Origin: Eubacterium sp. AF22-9
GTDB taxonomy: Bacteria > Bacillota > Clostridia > Lachnospirales > Lachnospiraceae
NCBI GenBank assembly: GCA_003458705.1
Contig: QRVH01000020.1
Span: 1 to 50,304, forward strand
DNA length: 50,304 nt
Direction: 5' to 3'
A program made the translations under genes and the position numbers. Under the pieces are notes generated by a model. The model saw only the letters and a program-made list of their open reading frames with translations, did not search any database and was not told the DNA's origin. This document shows, one piece after another, positions 9,040 through 18,033 of this stretch (its first letter is position 1; every line of letters starts with the position of its first letter).

Positions 9040-10254
9040 ATGGAAGATTTATTCAGCGTATGCGGAAAGATACGATTAAGAAAAGGTGAAGGAAGAACCT
9101 TAAAGGCAGGCGGTGCCTGGGTATATGATAACGAAATTGAATGGATGTCTGACGGAATAATTGACGGACATCTTGTTGAGGTGCTCGATTTTGATGATTA
9201 TTTCATGGGAATCGGATTTATTAACAGAAAATCCAAGATTACAGTAAGAATGCTTGCAAGACACACTGATGTTGTTGATGAGGCATTTATTGAGGAGAGA
9301 GTAAGGGCTGCGGTTGAATACAGATTTGACACAGTAGATACTTCTGCCTGTCGTCTTATATTCGGGGAGGCAGATTTTCTGCCGGGGCTTGTTATAGATA
9401 AGTACTCAGATGTGCTTGTTGTAGAATCGCTTGCTTTAGGAATTGACAGATTTAAGTCACTAATTGTCGAAAAAGCGAAGGAAATCCTTCGTGAAAAAGG
9501 TATTGAAATTCGTGGAGTATATGAAAGAAGCGATGCCAAAGTCCGTACACTTGAAGGAATGGAGAGAGTAAAGGGCTTTATTGGTGATGAATTTGACACT
9601 AATGTTGAGATAGTTGAGAATGGTGTCCACTATATGATAGATGTTGTGAATGGACAGAAGACAGGGTTTTTCCTCGACCAGAAGTACAACAGACTTGCAA
9701 TGCAGAAGCTGTGTAAGGACAAGAGAGTATTAGACTGCTTCACCCATATGGGTACATTTGCATTAAATGCAGGAATTGCAGGTGCTAAGGAAGTTACAGG
9801 ACTTGATATATCTGAATATGCTGTTGAACAGGCAAGAGCCAATGCTAAGCTTAACGGACTTGAGGATACAGTACATTTTAAATGTGCCAATGTATTGGAT
9901 GAGCTGCCGAAGCTTAACGAAGCAGGTGAGAAATATGACGTTGTAATACTTGACCCGCCGGCATTTACCAAATCGAGGGAAGCTACAAAGAACGCAATTA
10001 AGGGCTACAGAGAAATCAATATGAAGGGACTTAAGCTTGTCAAAGACGGCGGCTATCTTGCAAGCTGTTCATGCTCACACTTCATGACACAGGAGCTTCT
10101 TACCAAGACTATTAAGGAAGCCGCTAAAGCTGTACATAAAAGACTCCGTCAGGTCGAGTTCAGGACACAGTCACCTGACCACCCAATACTGTGGGAGGCG
10201 CAGGAGAGCTATTATCTGAAATTCTTTATCTTCCAGGTTGTGGATGAAAAATGA
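9040..10254 (+). CDS. RlmI-like class I rRNA (cytosine-C5) methyltransferase
   Basis: A SAM-dependent methyltransferase with an N-terminal PUA-like domain (residues about 5-80, with the G-AWVYDNEI pattern). The SAM-binding motif is LDCFTHMGTFALNAGIAGA and the catalytic motif is VVILDPPAF. A CSCSHF motif supplies the cysteine typical of the RlmI/YccW group that methylates 23S rRNA. At 404 residues it is near the family length. The start at 9040 was chosen for AGGAAGG six bases upstream. An in-frame ATG at 8992 lacks a ribosome site. The exact target base cannot be told from sequence. Confidence 0.85.
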   Translation: MEDLFSVCGKIRLRKGEGRTLKAGGAWVYDNEIEWMSDGIIDGHLVEVLDFDDYFMGIGFINRKSKITVRMLARHTDVVDEAFIEERVRAAVEYRFDTVDTSACRLIFGEADFLPGLVIDKYSDVLVVESLALGIDRFKSLIVEKAKEILREKGIEIRGVYERSDAKVRTLEGMERVKGFIGDEFDTNVEIVENGVHYMIDVVNGQKTGFFLDQKYNRLAMQKLCKDKRVLDCFTHMGTFALNAGIAGAKEVTGLDISEYAVEQARANAKLNGLEDTVHFKCANVLDELPKLNEAGEKYDVVILDPPAFTKSREATKNAIKGYREINMKGLKLVKDGGYLASCSCSHFMTQELLTKTIKEAAKAVHKRLRQVEFRTQSPDHPILWEAQESYYLKFFIFQVVDEK

Positions 10255-10318
10255 TACAGGCATTAATTTAAACTATCCAGGACCGTTAATCTGAGTCTTT
10301 TATGATGTTTTGTTATAA

Positions 10319-10876
10319 TTATATGTATCCGCATACTATTCCGAGTATTGCGGATAAGCATATAATTAAAATTGGATTTAATTTTTTGAATGCTAAAACT
10401 ACGGATATCAGAAATATAATTAATGTTGTATAAAAAGAAATATCAGTAAAAACAGTAGTATTAAACCCTTGTGGTATGAAAACGGTTGAACTCATCGAAA
10501 TTACAGCAGAACCAATCAAACCAACTACAGCAGGTTTTAATCCTGACATACATCCCTTTATGACTATACTTTTTTGAAATTGAATAAAACATTTTGCAAC
10601 AATAAGAATGATAATAAAGGATGGGAGTATCACTCCGAGTGTTGCACAAAAAGAACCGAAAATACCGCCAACCTCTGCTCCTACATATGTTGCTATATTT
10701 ACAGCAAATGGTCCAGGTGTACTTTCGCTAACTGCTATAAAATCAATAAGTGACTGTGAATCTATCCAATTATGAGCAATAACTTCATCCTGAATCAATG
10801 GTAACATAGCATAACCACCGCCAAAGGTAAATGCACCGATTTTTAAGAAAATATAAAAAAGCTCAAGATAAATCAT
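10319..10876 (-). CDS. chromate transporter, short subunit (second of pair)
   Basis: A short single-domain CHR protein. It has the family motif FLKIGAFTFGGGYAMLPLIQ near the N-terminus and ESTPGPFAVN next to it, followed by hydrophobic helices. Short CHR proteins occur in adjacent pairs that together replace the two halves of long ChrA; they are predicted oxyanion/chromate antiporters. The start was taken at 10876, where ATG overlaps the upstream stop (TAATG) and AAGGAGG is eight bases away. An ATG at 10882 would be too close to that site. It is translationally coupled to the partner gene. The true substrate in an anaerobe may not be chromate. Confidence 0.88.
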   Translation of the reverse strand: MIYLELFYIFLKIGAFTFGGGYAMLPLIQDEVIAHNWIDSQSLIDFIAVSESTPGPFAVNIATYVGAEVGGIFGSFCATLGVILPSFIIILIVAKCFIQFQKSIVIKGCMSGLKPAVVGLIGSAVISMSSTVFIPQGFNTTVFTDISFYTTLIIFLISVVLAFKKLNPILIICLSAILGIVCGYI

Positions 10877-11433
10877 TAACATTTCCTCCTTAATATGGTA
10901 ATAGATGTTACTAAACCTAATATTGCACAGCTGATAATTACAATAAGCACATTTACATTAAGCAAAGCAGTCAAAATAAAAGAACATGCCATAATTATAT
11001 AGGAAATAACATTCTTAGGGCATTGAATATACATTGACCAGAGAGCTTTGATAATCAGAGCAAGTACACCAGCTCTGATACCATTAAAGGCATATTGTAT
11101 AATTTTTATGCTTTGGAATTCTTTAAGTACAAAAGATATAATAAGAATAATCAGGTAGGATGGTATCACAACTCCAAGTGTTGCAAATAGTGCCCCCAAA
11201 AAACCACAGATACGAAAGCCAACAAAAGTAGCCGCATTAATTGCAATTGGTCCGGGAGTTGACTCGGAGATAGCCACTATTTCAAGAATATCATTATCAG
11301 TTATCCAATGCTTCTTCTCAACAATTTCTTTTTGAATCAGTGGTAACATAGCATAACCGCCTCCAAAAGTAAATGCACCTATTTTTATGAAAGTTAAAAA
11401 GAGCTGTATAGCTTTTGGAATTTTATTATTCAT
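10876..11433 (-). CDS. chromate transporter, short subunit (first of pair)
   Basis: A 185-residue paralogue of its downstream neighbour, with the same IKIGAFTFGGGYAMLPLIQ and ESTPGPIAIN motifs and five or six predicted helices. It is the first half of a paired short-chain CHR transporter. Its start lies eight bases inside the end of the upstream PHP gene, and its stop overlaps the next start. The three genes therefore form a tight minus-strand operon (PHP, chr, chr). Confidence 0.88.
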   Translation of the reverse strand: MNNKIPKAIQLFLTFIKIGAFTFGGGYAMLPLIQKEIVEKKHWITDNDILEIVAISESTPGPIAINAATFVGFRICGFLGALFATLGVVIPSYLIILIISFVLKEFQSIKIIQYAFNGIRAGVLALIIKALWSMYIQCPKNVISYIIMACSFILTALLNVNVLIVIISCAILGLVTSITILRRKC

Positions 11434-12315
11434 CGTAAGTCTCCTTCTGTGTGTTGGTGATTGGCATGGAATCTTTCATCTTATCAAGCAGTTCATAAGG
11501 AACGAATAAATGTCCCATGCCGGTTCCAAGCTGGATATGTGGTTTATTCTTACCGTGATAATCAGAACCGCCGGATATCAGCAGATTTCTTTCAGAAGCA
11601 ATCCGTCTGATTGATAATTCATCACCCATCTTGTAGGTTGAATATATGGCTTCAATTCCATCAAGTCCGGCAGAGCACATATGGTCAAGCAATTTGTTCA
11701 TCTGGCATTGCCAAGATGATATAGAACCGGGTGAGCTAAGATTGCAATACCGCCGGCTTGGTGAATACGCTCAATAGCTTCTGCAGGGTCAACTTTGACT
11801 CTTGGCACAAAACAAGGCTTTCCCTGACTTAAATATCTGTCAAATGCTTCATTCCTGTCTCCAACAGCTCCAATTGTAACAAGTCTGTCTGCAAAATGAG
11901 CTCTTGTAATTACAGCGTCGCCATAAGTCTTTATCATATCTTCATATGTAATATTAATTCCAATATTCTGAAAACGTTCACATACCTGCTTATTTCTTTC
12001 ATCTCTTGAGTTTAGCTGTTTATTAAGAAATGAATTAAATTCATTGTCGTGATAATCTATAAAAAGCCCGACAACATGTATCTCAGTATTATCAAAATTA
12101 GTACTTATCTCAACTCCGGGAATAACTTCAAGTTCGTGGCCTTTGTTATTAACATTTTCACATGCTAAAAGAGCTTCCTTAACTCCCCTAGTAGTGTCAT
12201 GGTCAGTAAGTGCAAATGCAGCGAGTCCCTTCTCAATTGCCTTATCAACCAGAACAGCAGGAGAATCAGTTCCGTCAGAGCATGTGGAATGAACATGTAA
12301 ATCTATCTGTTTCAT
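11426..12315 (-). CDS. PHP-domain phosphoesterase (one apparent frameshift)
   Basis: The N-terminus IDLHVHSTCSDGTDSP and the following FALTDHDTTRGV are PHP metal-binding motifs. IPGVEIST, ILAHPVLYHLGN and SGGSDYHGKNKP supply the remaining histidines and aspartates. Proteins of this shape (about 296 residues) include YciV/Rnm-like enzymes that act on nucleoside 3',5'-bisphosphates or short RNA 5' ends. A break near 11704 ends one frame after HLGNA and restarts it at MNKLLDHM. Adding one C restores LGNAQMNKLLDHM. The ribosome site is GAGGAGC. Substrate assignment is by family only. Confidence 0.82.
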
Positions 12316-12407
12316 AGTAAGCTCCTCTTATAAAATATAAATATAATTCTACCATACTCAGACAACTTATTAAAGTGTAAAACATTTGGCAAAGTGTTTA
12401 AAAGATG

Positions 12408-12436
12408 TTGTAAGAGACGGCATTGTGCGATAAAAT
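12408..12436 (+). promoter_or_regulatory. promoter of the DUF1653 gene
   Basis: TTGTAA (12408-12413), a 17-base spacer and TAAAAT (12431-12436), about 30 bases before the start codon of the gene at 12467. Confidence 0.5.
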
Positions 12437-12466
12437 AACAGTATATTTTTGGAGGGAGGTTTACTG

Positions 12467-13069
12467 ATGGAAAGACAGTTAGTACCAGGCGGATTTTATA
12501 AGCATTTTAAGAATAAGCTGTATCAGGTAAAGTGTGTTGCATATCATTCAGAAACCAAAGAGAAAATGGTGGTATATCAGGCTATGTATGGTGAATATGC
12601 TGTGTATGTAAGACCATATGATATGTTCATGAGTGAAGTGGATCATGTAAAATATCCGGATGTAGCACAGAAATATAGATTTGAGCAGGTAGATCCTTTG
12701 ACGATGCAGGAGATATCTGACAATTTACAGTCTGACAATTCACAGGCAGTAAGAGTTAATTCAGACAATAGAATTAATGAAGCATACACATTAAAAGAGG
12801 ACAGTGTGGATAACTCGCTGGCCCAGCCAGAGCAGCAGGTTGCTGCAGAGGACAGCGTTCTCGACAAGTTTTTAGATGCGAGAGAATATGAGGAAAAGCT
12901 TGATGTCCTTATAAGATACAAGAGTAAATTTACCAATACAATGATAGATATTATGGCTGAATCACTGGAGATAGTTGTTCCGGAAGGTGAACTTTCTGGA
13001 AGAATTGATTCTTTAAGAAAGGTTTTACAGGCACATACAAAGTATGAAGGAAGCCATTTAAGACCGTAA
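12467..13069 (+). CDS. DUF1653-containing protein
   Basis: A 200-residue soluble protein. Residues 1-70 form a DUF1653 module (PGGFYKHFKNKLYQVKCVAYH, then VVYQAMYGEYAVYVRPYDMF), a small beta domain of unknown function. A low-complexity polar linker follows (about 85-125). A short helical C-terminal part (FLDAREYEEKLDVLIRYKSK) ends the protein. The start was chosen at 12467 after TTGGAGGGAGG; an in-frame ATG 18 bases upstream overlaps that site. It precedes ddl on the same strand with a 146-base gap. Confidence 0.8.
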   Translation: MERQLVPGGFYKHFKNKLYQVKCVAYHSETKEKMVVYQAMYGEYAVYVRPYDMFMSEVDHVKYPDVAQKYRFEQVDPLTMQEISDNLQSDNSQAVRVNSDNRINEAYTLKEDSVDNSLAQPEQQVAAEDSVLDKFLDAREYEEKLDVLIRYKSKFTNTMIDIMAESLEIVVPEGELSGRIDSLRKVLQAHTKYEGSHLRP

Positions 13070-13215
13070 TAATTCGCACAGATTCTGCATAAGAATATGT
13101 GGATTATATAAATATATTACAATTATCTGACAACTTTACAAAAAATTTACAATTGACGAAAAATGTGAATAACTATGTGGATATTGTGGAAAAGTTCAGG
13201 GATAAAGGAGAAATT

Positions 13216-14247
13216 ATGAGAATAGTAGTTTTAGCAGGTGGAACAAGTACAGAAAGAGACGTTTCATTAGTCACAGGATACAGAGTATGCGAGAGTCTTA
13301 GAAGAAACGGACATGAAGCAAATATGCTTGATATCTTCTTAGGTGTTGATGACAGTGAGGTTAAGACATTTTTTACAGAAAAGAATGATTTGGGAGAACT
13401 ATCTGACAATTTAAAGAAGAAAACAGCGGACATTCCGGCAGAGGTTAAGAGAAGAACTGAGGCTAGAGAAAGCTTTTTCGGACGTAATGTATTAGAATTG
13501 TGCAAAGAAGCAGACATGGTATTTATGGGACTTCATGGAAGCAATGGCGAGGATGGTAAGGTTCAGGCTACATTTGATCTGCTTGGAATCAGATATACAG
13601 GTACAGATTATTTAAGCAGTGCTATATCAATGAGCAAGGAACTTGCTAAGAAGGTTCTTGTACCAGAGGGAATTCCTATGCCTAAGGGTGTGACATTACA
13701 TAAAGGACATAAGATTGAATATGTTCCATTCCCATGCGTTGTTAAGCCTTGTTGTGGGGGTTCAAGCGTTGGTGTTTCGATAGCACATAACGAGAAAGAG
13801 TTTGAAGAGGCCCTCAATGAAGCATTTTCTTATGAAGATACTGTACTTGTTGAAGAGTTTGTTGATGGAAGAGAATTCTCAGTTGCAGTGCTTGATGGAA
13901 AGGCACTTCCAGTAATTGAGATTGAACCGCTGGAAGGCTTCTATGATTACAAGAATAAGTACAAGGCTGGCTCTACTAAGGAGACATGCCCTGCCAATAT
14001 TCCGGAAGATATTGCAAGCCAGATGCAGTTTTGGGCAGAAAAATGCTGTCAGGCAGCAGGCGTTACAACATACGCAAGGGTTGATGAACTTCTTGACAAG
14101 AATAATAATATATTCTGTCTTGAGATTAATACACTTCCGGGAATGACTGACACAAGCCTTATTCCTCAGGAGGCTGCAGCAGTAGGTATATCGTATGATG
14201 AGCTTACAGAGAAGATTATCGAGATATCTCTTGCAAAGTATGAATAA
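13216..14247 (+). CDS. ddl: D-alanine--D-alanine ligase
   Basis: Ddl makes the D-Ala-D-Ala dipeptide for peptidoglycan precursors in the cytosol. It is an ATP-grasp enzyme. The N-terminus MRIVVLAGGTSTERDVSL carries the substrate-loop serine pattern. Further on are FMGLHGSNGEDGKVQA, FPCVVKPCCGGSSVGVS, EEFVDGREFSVAVL and the metal-binding ending FCLEINTLPGMT. At 343 residues the length is normal. The start at 13216 has AAAGGAGA upstream; the frame is open further upstream without similarity. It stands upstream of a nitroreductase and murF, whose product uses D-Ala-D-Ala, so the grouping makes metabolic sense. Confidence 0.95.
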   Translation: MRIVVLAGGTSTERDVSLVTGYRVCESLRRNGHEANMLDIFLGVDDSEVKTFFTEKNDLGELSDNLKKKTADIPAEVKRRTEARESFFGRNVLELCKEADMVFMGLHGSNGEDGKVQATFDLLGIRYTGTDYLSSAISMSKELAKKVLVPEGIPMPKGVTLHKGHKIEYVPFPCVVKPCCGGSSVGVSIAHNEKEFEEALNEAFSYEDTVLVEEFVDGREFSVAVLDGKALPVIEIEPLEGFYDYKNKYKAGSTKETCPANIPEDIASQMQFWAEKCCQAAGVTTYARVDELLDKNNNIFCLEINTLPGMTDTSLIPQEAAAVGISYDELTEKIIEISLAKYE

Positions 14248-14285
14248 AATGTTAAGCATGAATAAATAATGAGGTTGTTGTGGTT

Positions 14286-14846
14286 ATGATTAAGGAACTT
14301 GTTAAGAAAAACAGATCATACAGAAGATTTTATCAGGATAGGAAGCTGACAAAGCAGCAGCTTATGGAGCTTGTTGAGACTGCAAGACTTACTCCGTCAG
14401 CAGCTAACAGACAGCCATTTAAGTATAGAATTGTGTGTGATAAGGAAGAGAATGAGAAAGTTTTCAGACTATTAGGATTTGCCGGATATTTAAAGGACTG
14501 GGATGGTCCATCTGAAGGTGAGAAGCCAACAGGATATATTGTTATAACCTGTCCAGAGAATGTCAATGATGAAGTTGATGCGGGAATTGTCGGACAGACA
14601 ATGCTTCTTGAAGCTACAGAAGCCGGATTTGGCGGATGCTTTTTTGGCAATGTTAAAAGAGATGAGTTAAAGGCACAGCTAAATATACCGTCTGAATTAA
14701 AGATTGTGTATGTCATCGCATTTGGCTATCCTAAAGAAGAAGTGGTGCTTGAGGATATTCCTGCGGATGGAGATATCAAGTATTACAGAGATGAGAATCA
14801 GGTACATCATGTGCCTAAGAAAAGAATTGAGGATATTGTGTTATGA
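14286..14846 (+). CDS. nitroreductase-family flavoprotein
   Basis: A 186-residue FMN-dependent nitroreductase-like protein. The N-terminal KNRSYRRFYQDRKLTKQQL and ARLTPSAANRQPFKYRIV supply FMN-phosphate-binding arginines and serine. EATEAGFGGCFFGNVKRDEL is the second conserved block. Such proteins reduce nitro groups, quinones or flavins with NAD(P)H; the real substrate is unknown. It lies between ddl and murF, and its stop overlaps the murF start (ATGA), so it is co-translated with murF. That position is odd for an oxidoreductase. Confidence 0.85.
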   Translation: MIKELVKKNRSYRRFYQDRKLTKQQLMELVETARLTPSAANRQPFKYRIVCDKEENEKVFRLLGFAGYLKDWDGPSEGEKPTGYIVITCPENVNDEVDAGIVGQTMLLEATEAGFGGCFFGNVKRDELKAQLNIPSELKIVYVIAFGYPKEEVVLEDIPADGDIKYYRDENQVHHVPKKRIEDIVL

Positions 14847-16252
14847 AGGGAATGACCTTAAGAGCCATGACACAAGCTGTTAACGGCATATATCATGGCA
14901 ATGGAGAAGATTATGACAAAGAGATTACTGCCATTACGATTGACAGCAGAAAGGTAGCTGAGGGCGGGCTTTTTATTGCCATTAAAGGTGAAAGAAGTGA
15001 TGGACATGATTTTATAGGACAGTGCTTTGAGAAGGGCGCTGCATGCGTTATTTCTGAGAAGGAGCTGCCGGATGAAGAACATTCGTATATACAGGTTGAA
15101 TCAAGTCTTCAGGCATTAAAGGACCTTGCACTTCTTTACAGAAATAATCTGGATGTCAAGGTTGTAGGAATCACAGGAAGTGTTGGCAAAACAAGTACCA
15201 AGGAAACAATAAGTTCTGTGCTTTCTGAGAAATACAGAGTATTAAAGACACTTGGTAATTTCAATAATGAGATTGGATTACCACTTACTGTTTTCAGACT
15301 GACAGATGATGATGAAGTTGCTGTTCTTGAGATGGGAATCAGTGATTTTGGTGAGATGGACAGATTATCTAAGATTGCACAGCCTGATATATGTGTTATC
15401 ACTAATATTGGCCTTTGCCACCTTGAGAATCTTGGAACAAGAGATGGTATACTTAAGGCTAAAACAGAGATATTTAATTATATGAATCCGGATGGAATTG
15501 TTATTCTTAACGGAGATGACGACAAATTATCAACAATCAGCCAGGTACACGGCAAGCGTCCTCTTGTGTTCGGAATAAGCAACAAAGACGGGGTATATGC
15601 AGATAATATAAAGAGCCTTGGACTTGATGGAACTAGCTTTACAATTCATGGCCTTGATACAGCAGATAAATATTCAACGTTTGACATGACAGTACCGGTA
15701 CCCGGACATCATATGGTATATAATGCGATGGCTGCTGCACTTGTTGGTTCTGTGCTTGGTCTTTCATCTCTTGAAATTGAGCGTGGTGTAAGAAATTTAA
15801 AGACAATTGCAGGAAGAAACAATATTATTAAGGAAAATGGCTTCACAATAATTGATGACTGTTACAATGCCAATCCGGTTTCAATGAAGGCATCGCTTGA
15901 TGTTCTTGACACTGCTATTGGAAGAAAAGTTGCTATTCTTGGAAGTATGTTTGAGCTTGGTGAGAACGAGAAACAGATGCATTACGATGTTGGGATGTAT
16001 CTTGGAACTAAGGATATTGATGTACTTATAACAGCAGGTGACCTTGCTGCACAGATTGCGGCAGGAACAAGAGCATATATTGATACTAATTACAATGCGC
16101 ATGGTTGTGAAGTACATGATTTTGAAACAAGAGATGATATGTTAAAAAGTATTGGACATATTCTGAAAACAGGTGATAATATACTTATAAAGGCTTCTCA
16201 TGGAATGGAGTTTACCAAAGTTGTAGAAGCTGTTAAAACAATTAATGTATAA
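14843..16252 (+). CDS. murF: UDP-N-acetylmuramoyl-tripeptide--D-alanyl-D-alanine ligase
   Basis: MurF adds D-Ala-D-Ala to UDP-MurNAc-tripeptide, the last cytosolic peptidoglycan-precursor step. The N-terminal uridine-binding domain has ITIDSRKVAEGGLFIAIKGE. The ATP-binding P-loop is GITGSVGKTSTKE near residue 110. AVLEMGISDFGEMDRLSKIA and NVIT-like motifs follow, and the C-terminal domain carries IIDDCYNANPVSMKASL. It has 469 residues, about normal. It overlaps the nitroreductase gene by four bases and is followed after ten bases by a small lipoprotein gene. Confidence 0.95.
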   Translation: MKGMTLRAMTQAVNGIYHGNGEDYDKEITAITIDSRKVAEGGLFIAIKGERSDGHDFIGQCFEKGAACVISEKELPDEEHSYIQVESSLQALKDLALLYRNNLDVKVVGITGSVGKTSTKETISSVLSEKYRVLKTLGNFNNEIGLPLTVFRLTDDDEVAVLEMGISDFGEMDRLSKIAQPDICVITNIGLCHLENLGTRDGILKAKTEIFNYMNPDGIVILNGDDDKLSTISQVHGKRPLVFGISNKDGVYADNIKSLGLDGTSFTIHGLDTADKYSTFDMTVPVPGHHMVYNAMAAALVGSVLGLSSLEIERGVRNLKTIAGRNNIIKENGFTIIDDCYNANPVSMKASLDVLDTAIGRKVAILGSMFELGENEKQMHYDVGMYLGTKDIDVLITAGDLAAQIAAGTRAYIDTNYNAHGCEVHDFETRDDMLKSIGHILKTGDNILIKASHGMEFTKVVEAVKTINV

Positions 16253-16261
16253 AGGAGAATT

Positions 16262-16588
16262 ATGAGCAGAGCAGTAAGAAGAATAGGGATAATTGCGGTA
16301 CTTGTACTTGTTGTGGGAGTATTTGCCGGATGTGGAAAGAAAGATTCAGTTGTAGGAACATGGGAAGGTGATGATTATACATATACCTTCAATGCAGATG
16401 GAACAGGAACACAGCAGATTGGCGGTATCAATGTTAATATTTCATCATACGAGGCTAAGGATGGAAAGCTAAGCATAACTGTTACATATCTTGGAACAGA
16501 TGATACAACAGAATTTGCTTACACATTGAAAAAAGATGTGCTGACACTGACAAGCGGTGATGACACAATTACACTTAACAGAAAATAA
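16262..16588 (+). CDS. small lipoprotein with lipocalin-like fold signature
   Basis: A 108-residue predicted lipoprotein: hydrophobic signal with lipobox FAGC (Cys near residue 24), then GKKDSVVGTWEGDDYTYTFNADGTGTQ. The GTWEG-type opening followed by alternating beta strands is typical of small DUF5640/lipocalin-like proteins secreted by Clostridia. The function is unknown. It starts ten bases after murF with an AAAGGAGA site and ends in a strong terminator, so it is the last gene of the ddl-murF transcript. Confidence 0.75.
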   Translation: MSRAVRRIGIIAVLVLVVGVFAGCGKKDSVVGTWEGDDYTYTFNADGTGTQQIGGINVNISSYEAKDGKLSITVTYLGTDDTTEFAYTLKKDVLTLTSGDDTITLNRK

Positions 16589-16596
16589 TATTTTAT

Positions 16597-16638
16597 AAAG
16601 GCTTTTGTACCTGAAATATGGCGCAAAAGCCTTTTTTT
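16597..16638 (+). terminator. Rho-independent terminator after murF operon
   Basis: AAGGCTTTTG (16598-16607) pairs with CAAAAGCCTT (16624-16633), followed by a T run. The T run is the beginning of the 54-bp duplicated unit. Confidence 0.88.
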
Positions 16639-16737
16639 AAAATAAATATATTTTATATCTTTACAAATATTATTCTGCATGATCCTTTTTTTAAAATAAA
16701 TATATTTTATATCTTTACAAATATTATTCTGCATGAT
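16630..16737. repeat. perfect 54-bp tandem duplication
   Basis: Unit 16630-16683 is exactly repeated at 16684-16737. Each unit carries the T run of the preceding terminator at one end and a TTTACA hexamer near the other. Only the second copy is followed by a fitting -10 box. Confidence 0.92.
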
Positions 16738-16742
16738 ATTAT
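16714..16742 (+). promoter_or_regulatory. promoter of the Tad-like locus
   Basis: TTTACA (16714-16719), a 17-base spacer and TATTAT (16737-16742), about 55 bases before the first small gene. The -35 lies in the second copy of the 54-bp duplication. The -10 straddles its right junction. Confidence 0.5.
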
Positions 16743-16797
16743 CTATAATATAAAAAGCGCTTTTTTAAATAAAATATATCTAGAGGAGGATAAGTAT

Positions 16798-16977
16798 ATG
16801 CATGATATTATCGAACATTATGGAAAAGTAGTTATAGCACTTGCGGGAGTGCTTGCTGCAGTACTGCTTACAGCAGCGGTTGTTACTATTGTTACAGACA
16901 GAACCAAGGAGGCAGTAAGCGACATATCGTATAAAGAACATATATATGATGCAATAGATGCAAGTAAACCGGAGTAG
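16798..16977 (+). CDS. 59-residue single-span peptide of the Tad-like locus
   Basis: A short protein with N-terminus MHDIIEHYGKVVIALAGVL, one hydrophobic segment (about residues 9-32) and a charged C-terminal tail. The ribosome site is AGAGGAGG. The N-terminus follows the pattern M-x-x-I/L-I-E-x-Y that recurs in two other tiny proteins of this locus (19539 and 19643). The size and the short charged head before a single hydrophobic helix resemble Flp-type pilins, but no prepilin-peptidase site is obvious. The function is inferred from neighbours only. Confidence 0.65.
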   Translation: MHDIIEHYGKVVIALAGVLAAVLLTAAVVTIVTDRTKEAVSDISYKEHIYDAIDASKPE

Positions 16978-16995
16978 TACAGGATAGGAGAATAT

Positions 16996-18033
16996 ATGGA
17001 GAAAGAACAGCTTCAGCAACTGATAGATAACAATAAGGATGATCTTTTTTCAGAAATTCAGGATGAGATATCAGATGAATCTGTTACAGATATTGAGTGG
17101 GATGGACACAATCTGTGGATAACCCAGTTGGGAAGAGGATGCTATATTGCCATGAAAGAACTAAGTGATAGATATATGGATAATCTGTCAATAAGACTTG
17201 CTAATATTATGGGGGTACCTTTTAACAGGGTACACCCGATATTGGAAGCGAACACCGAAACCCTGAGAATTTCAATATGGCATGAATCGCGTTGTGGAAA
17301 GAAAAGCATGGCTATAAGAAAAATACCGGGAAAGCTTCGTTTCGGACATGCTGATCTGATTCAGTCTGACTATGCACCAGAGAGCATTATCACATTACTT
17401 GAGAATTGTGTAACTGCACATTTGTCAACAGTTATAGGTGGACAGCCGCATGCAGGAAAGACAGAGCTTCTCAAGTATCTTGCAACATTTATTCCGGCAG
17501 AAGAAAAGGTTGGAGTATATGAGGACAATCAGGAAATTCATTACCGTCAGATTAATCCTCACAGCAAATGTGTTGAATTTTTTGTTGATTCCAAAGTATC
17601 GTATCAGGACATTATTAAAGCAGGGCTTAGACATAATATTGACTGGGTGTTGTTATCAGAGTCAAGGGGACCGGAGGTTATGGAACTGCTTAACAGCCTT
17701 TCGACAGGTGCATATTGTATGACAACAATGCATCTGGACGATATAAGGGATATGCCAGACAGAATGTATTCAATGCTTGGAAAGGGTGAATCTTCGGAAA
17801 GATTTATTAACAGTATATATAAGTATATAGATCTGGTGGTATTGGTGGATTGTGACAGATTTGAAAAAAGAAAGATAAGGCAGGTTGGGTTTCTTAGCAG
17901 GAATAATGGCAGTAACAGCTGTACTGTTATATATGAAGACGGGGAATTTAAGGATACTCATATTCCAGAAGATATTAAAGATAAATTTGTAAGATTTGGA
18001 ATAGACAATCCGTATGTATGGAGGCATGATTGA
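16996..18033 (+). CDS. CpaF/TadA-like secretion ATPase
   Basis: A 345-residue ATPase of the type II/IV secretion family, closest in layout to CpaF/TadA. An N-terminal domain (about 1-140) has the VTDIEWDG-type opening. The Walker A is GGQPHAGKT (149-156), and VSYQDIIKAGLRHNIDWVLLSE holds the Walker B-like strand and acidic residue near 222. SLSTGAYCMTTMHLDD is the family His/threonine box. It should power pilus or substrate export from the cytoplasmic side. It is short for CpaF and has an unusual Walker A loop (QPHA). It overlaps the next gene by four bases. Confidence 0.82.
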   Translation: MEKEQLQQLIDNNKDDLFSEIQDEISDESVTDIEWDGHNLWITQLGRGCYIAMKELSDRYMDNLSIRLANIMGVPFNRVHPILEANTETLRISIWHESRCGKKSMAIRKIPGKLRFGHADLIQSDYAPESIITLLENCVTAHLSTVIGGQPHAGKTELLKYLATFIPAEEKVGVYEDNQEIHYRQINPHSKCVEFFVDSKVSYQDIIKAGLRHNIDWVLLSESRGPEVMELLNSLSTGAYCMTTMHLDDIRDMPDRMYSMLGKGESSERFINSIYKYIDLVVLVDCDRFEKRKIRQVGFLSRNNGSNSCTVIYEDGEFKDTHIPEDIKDKFVRFGIDNPYVWRHD

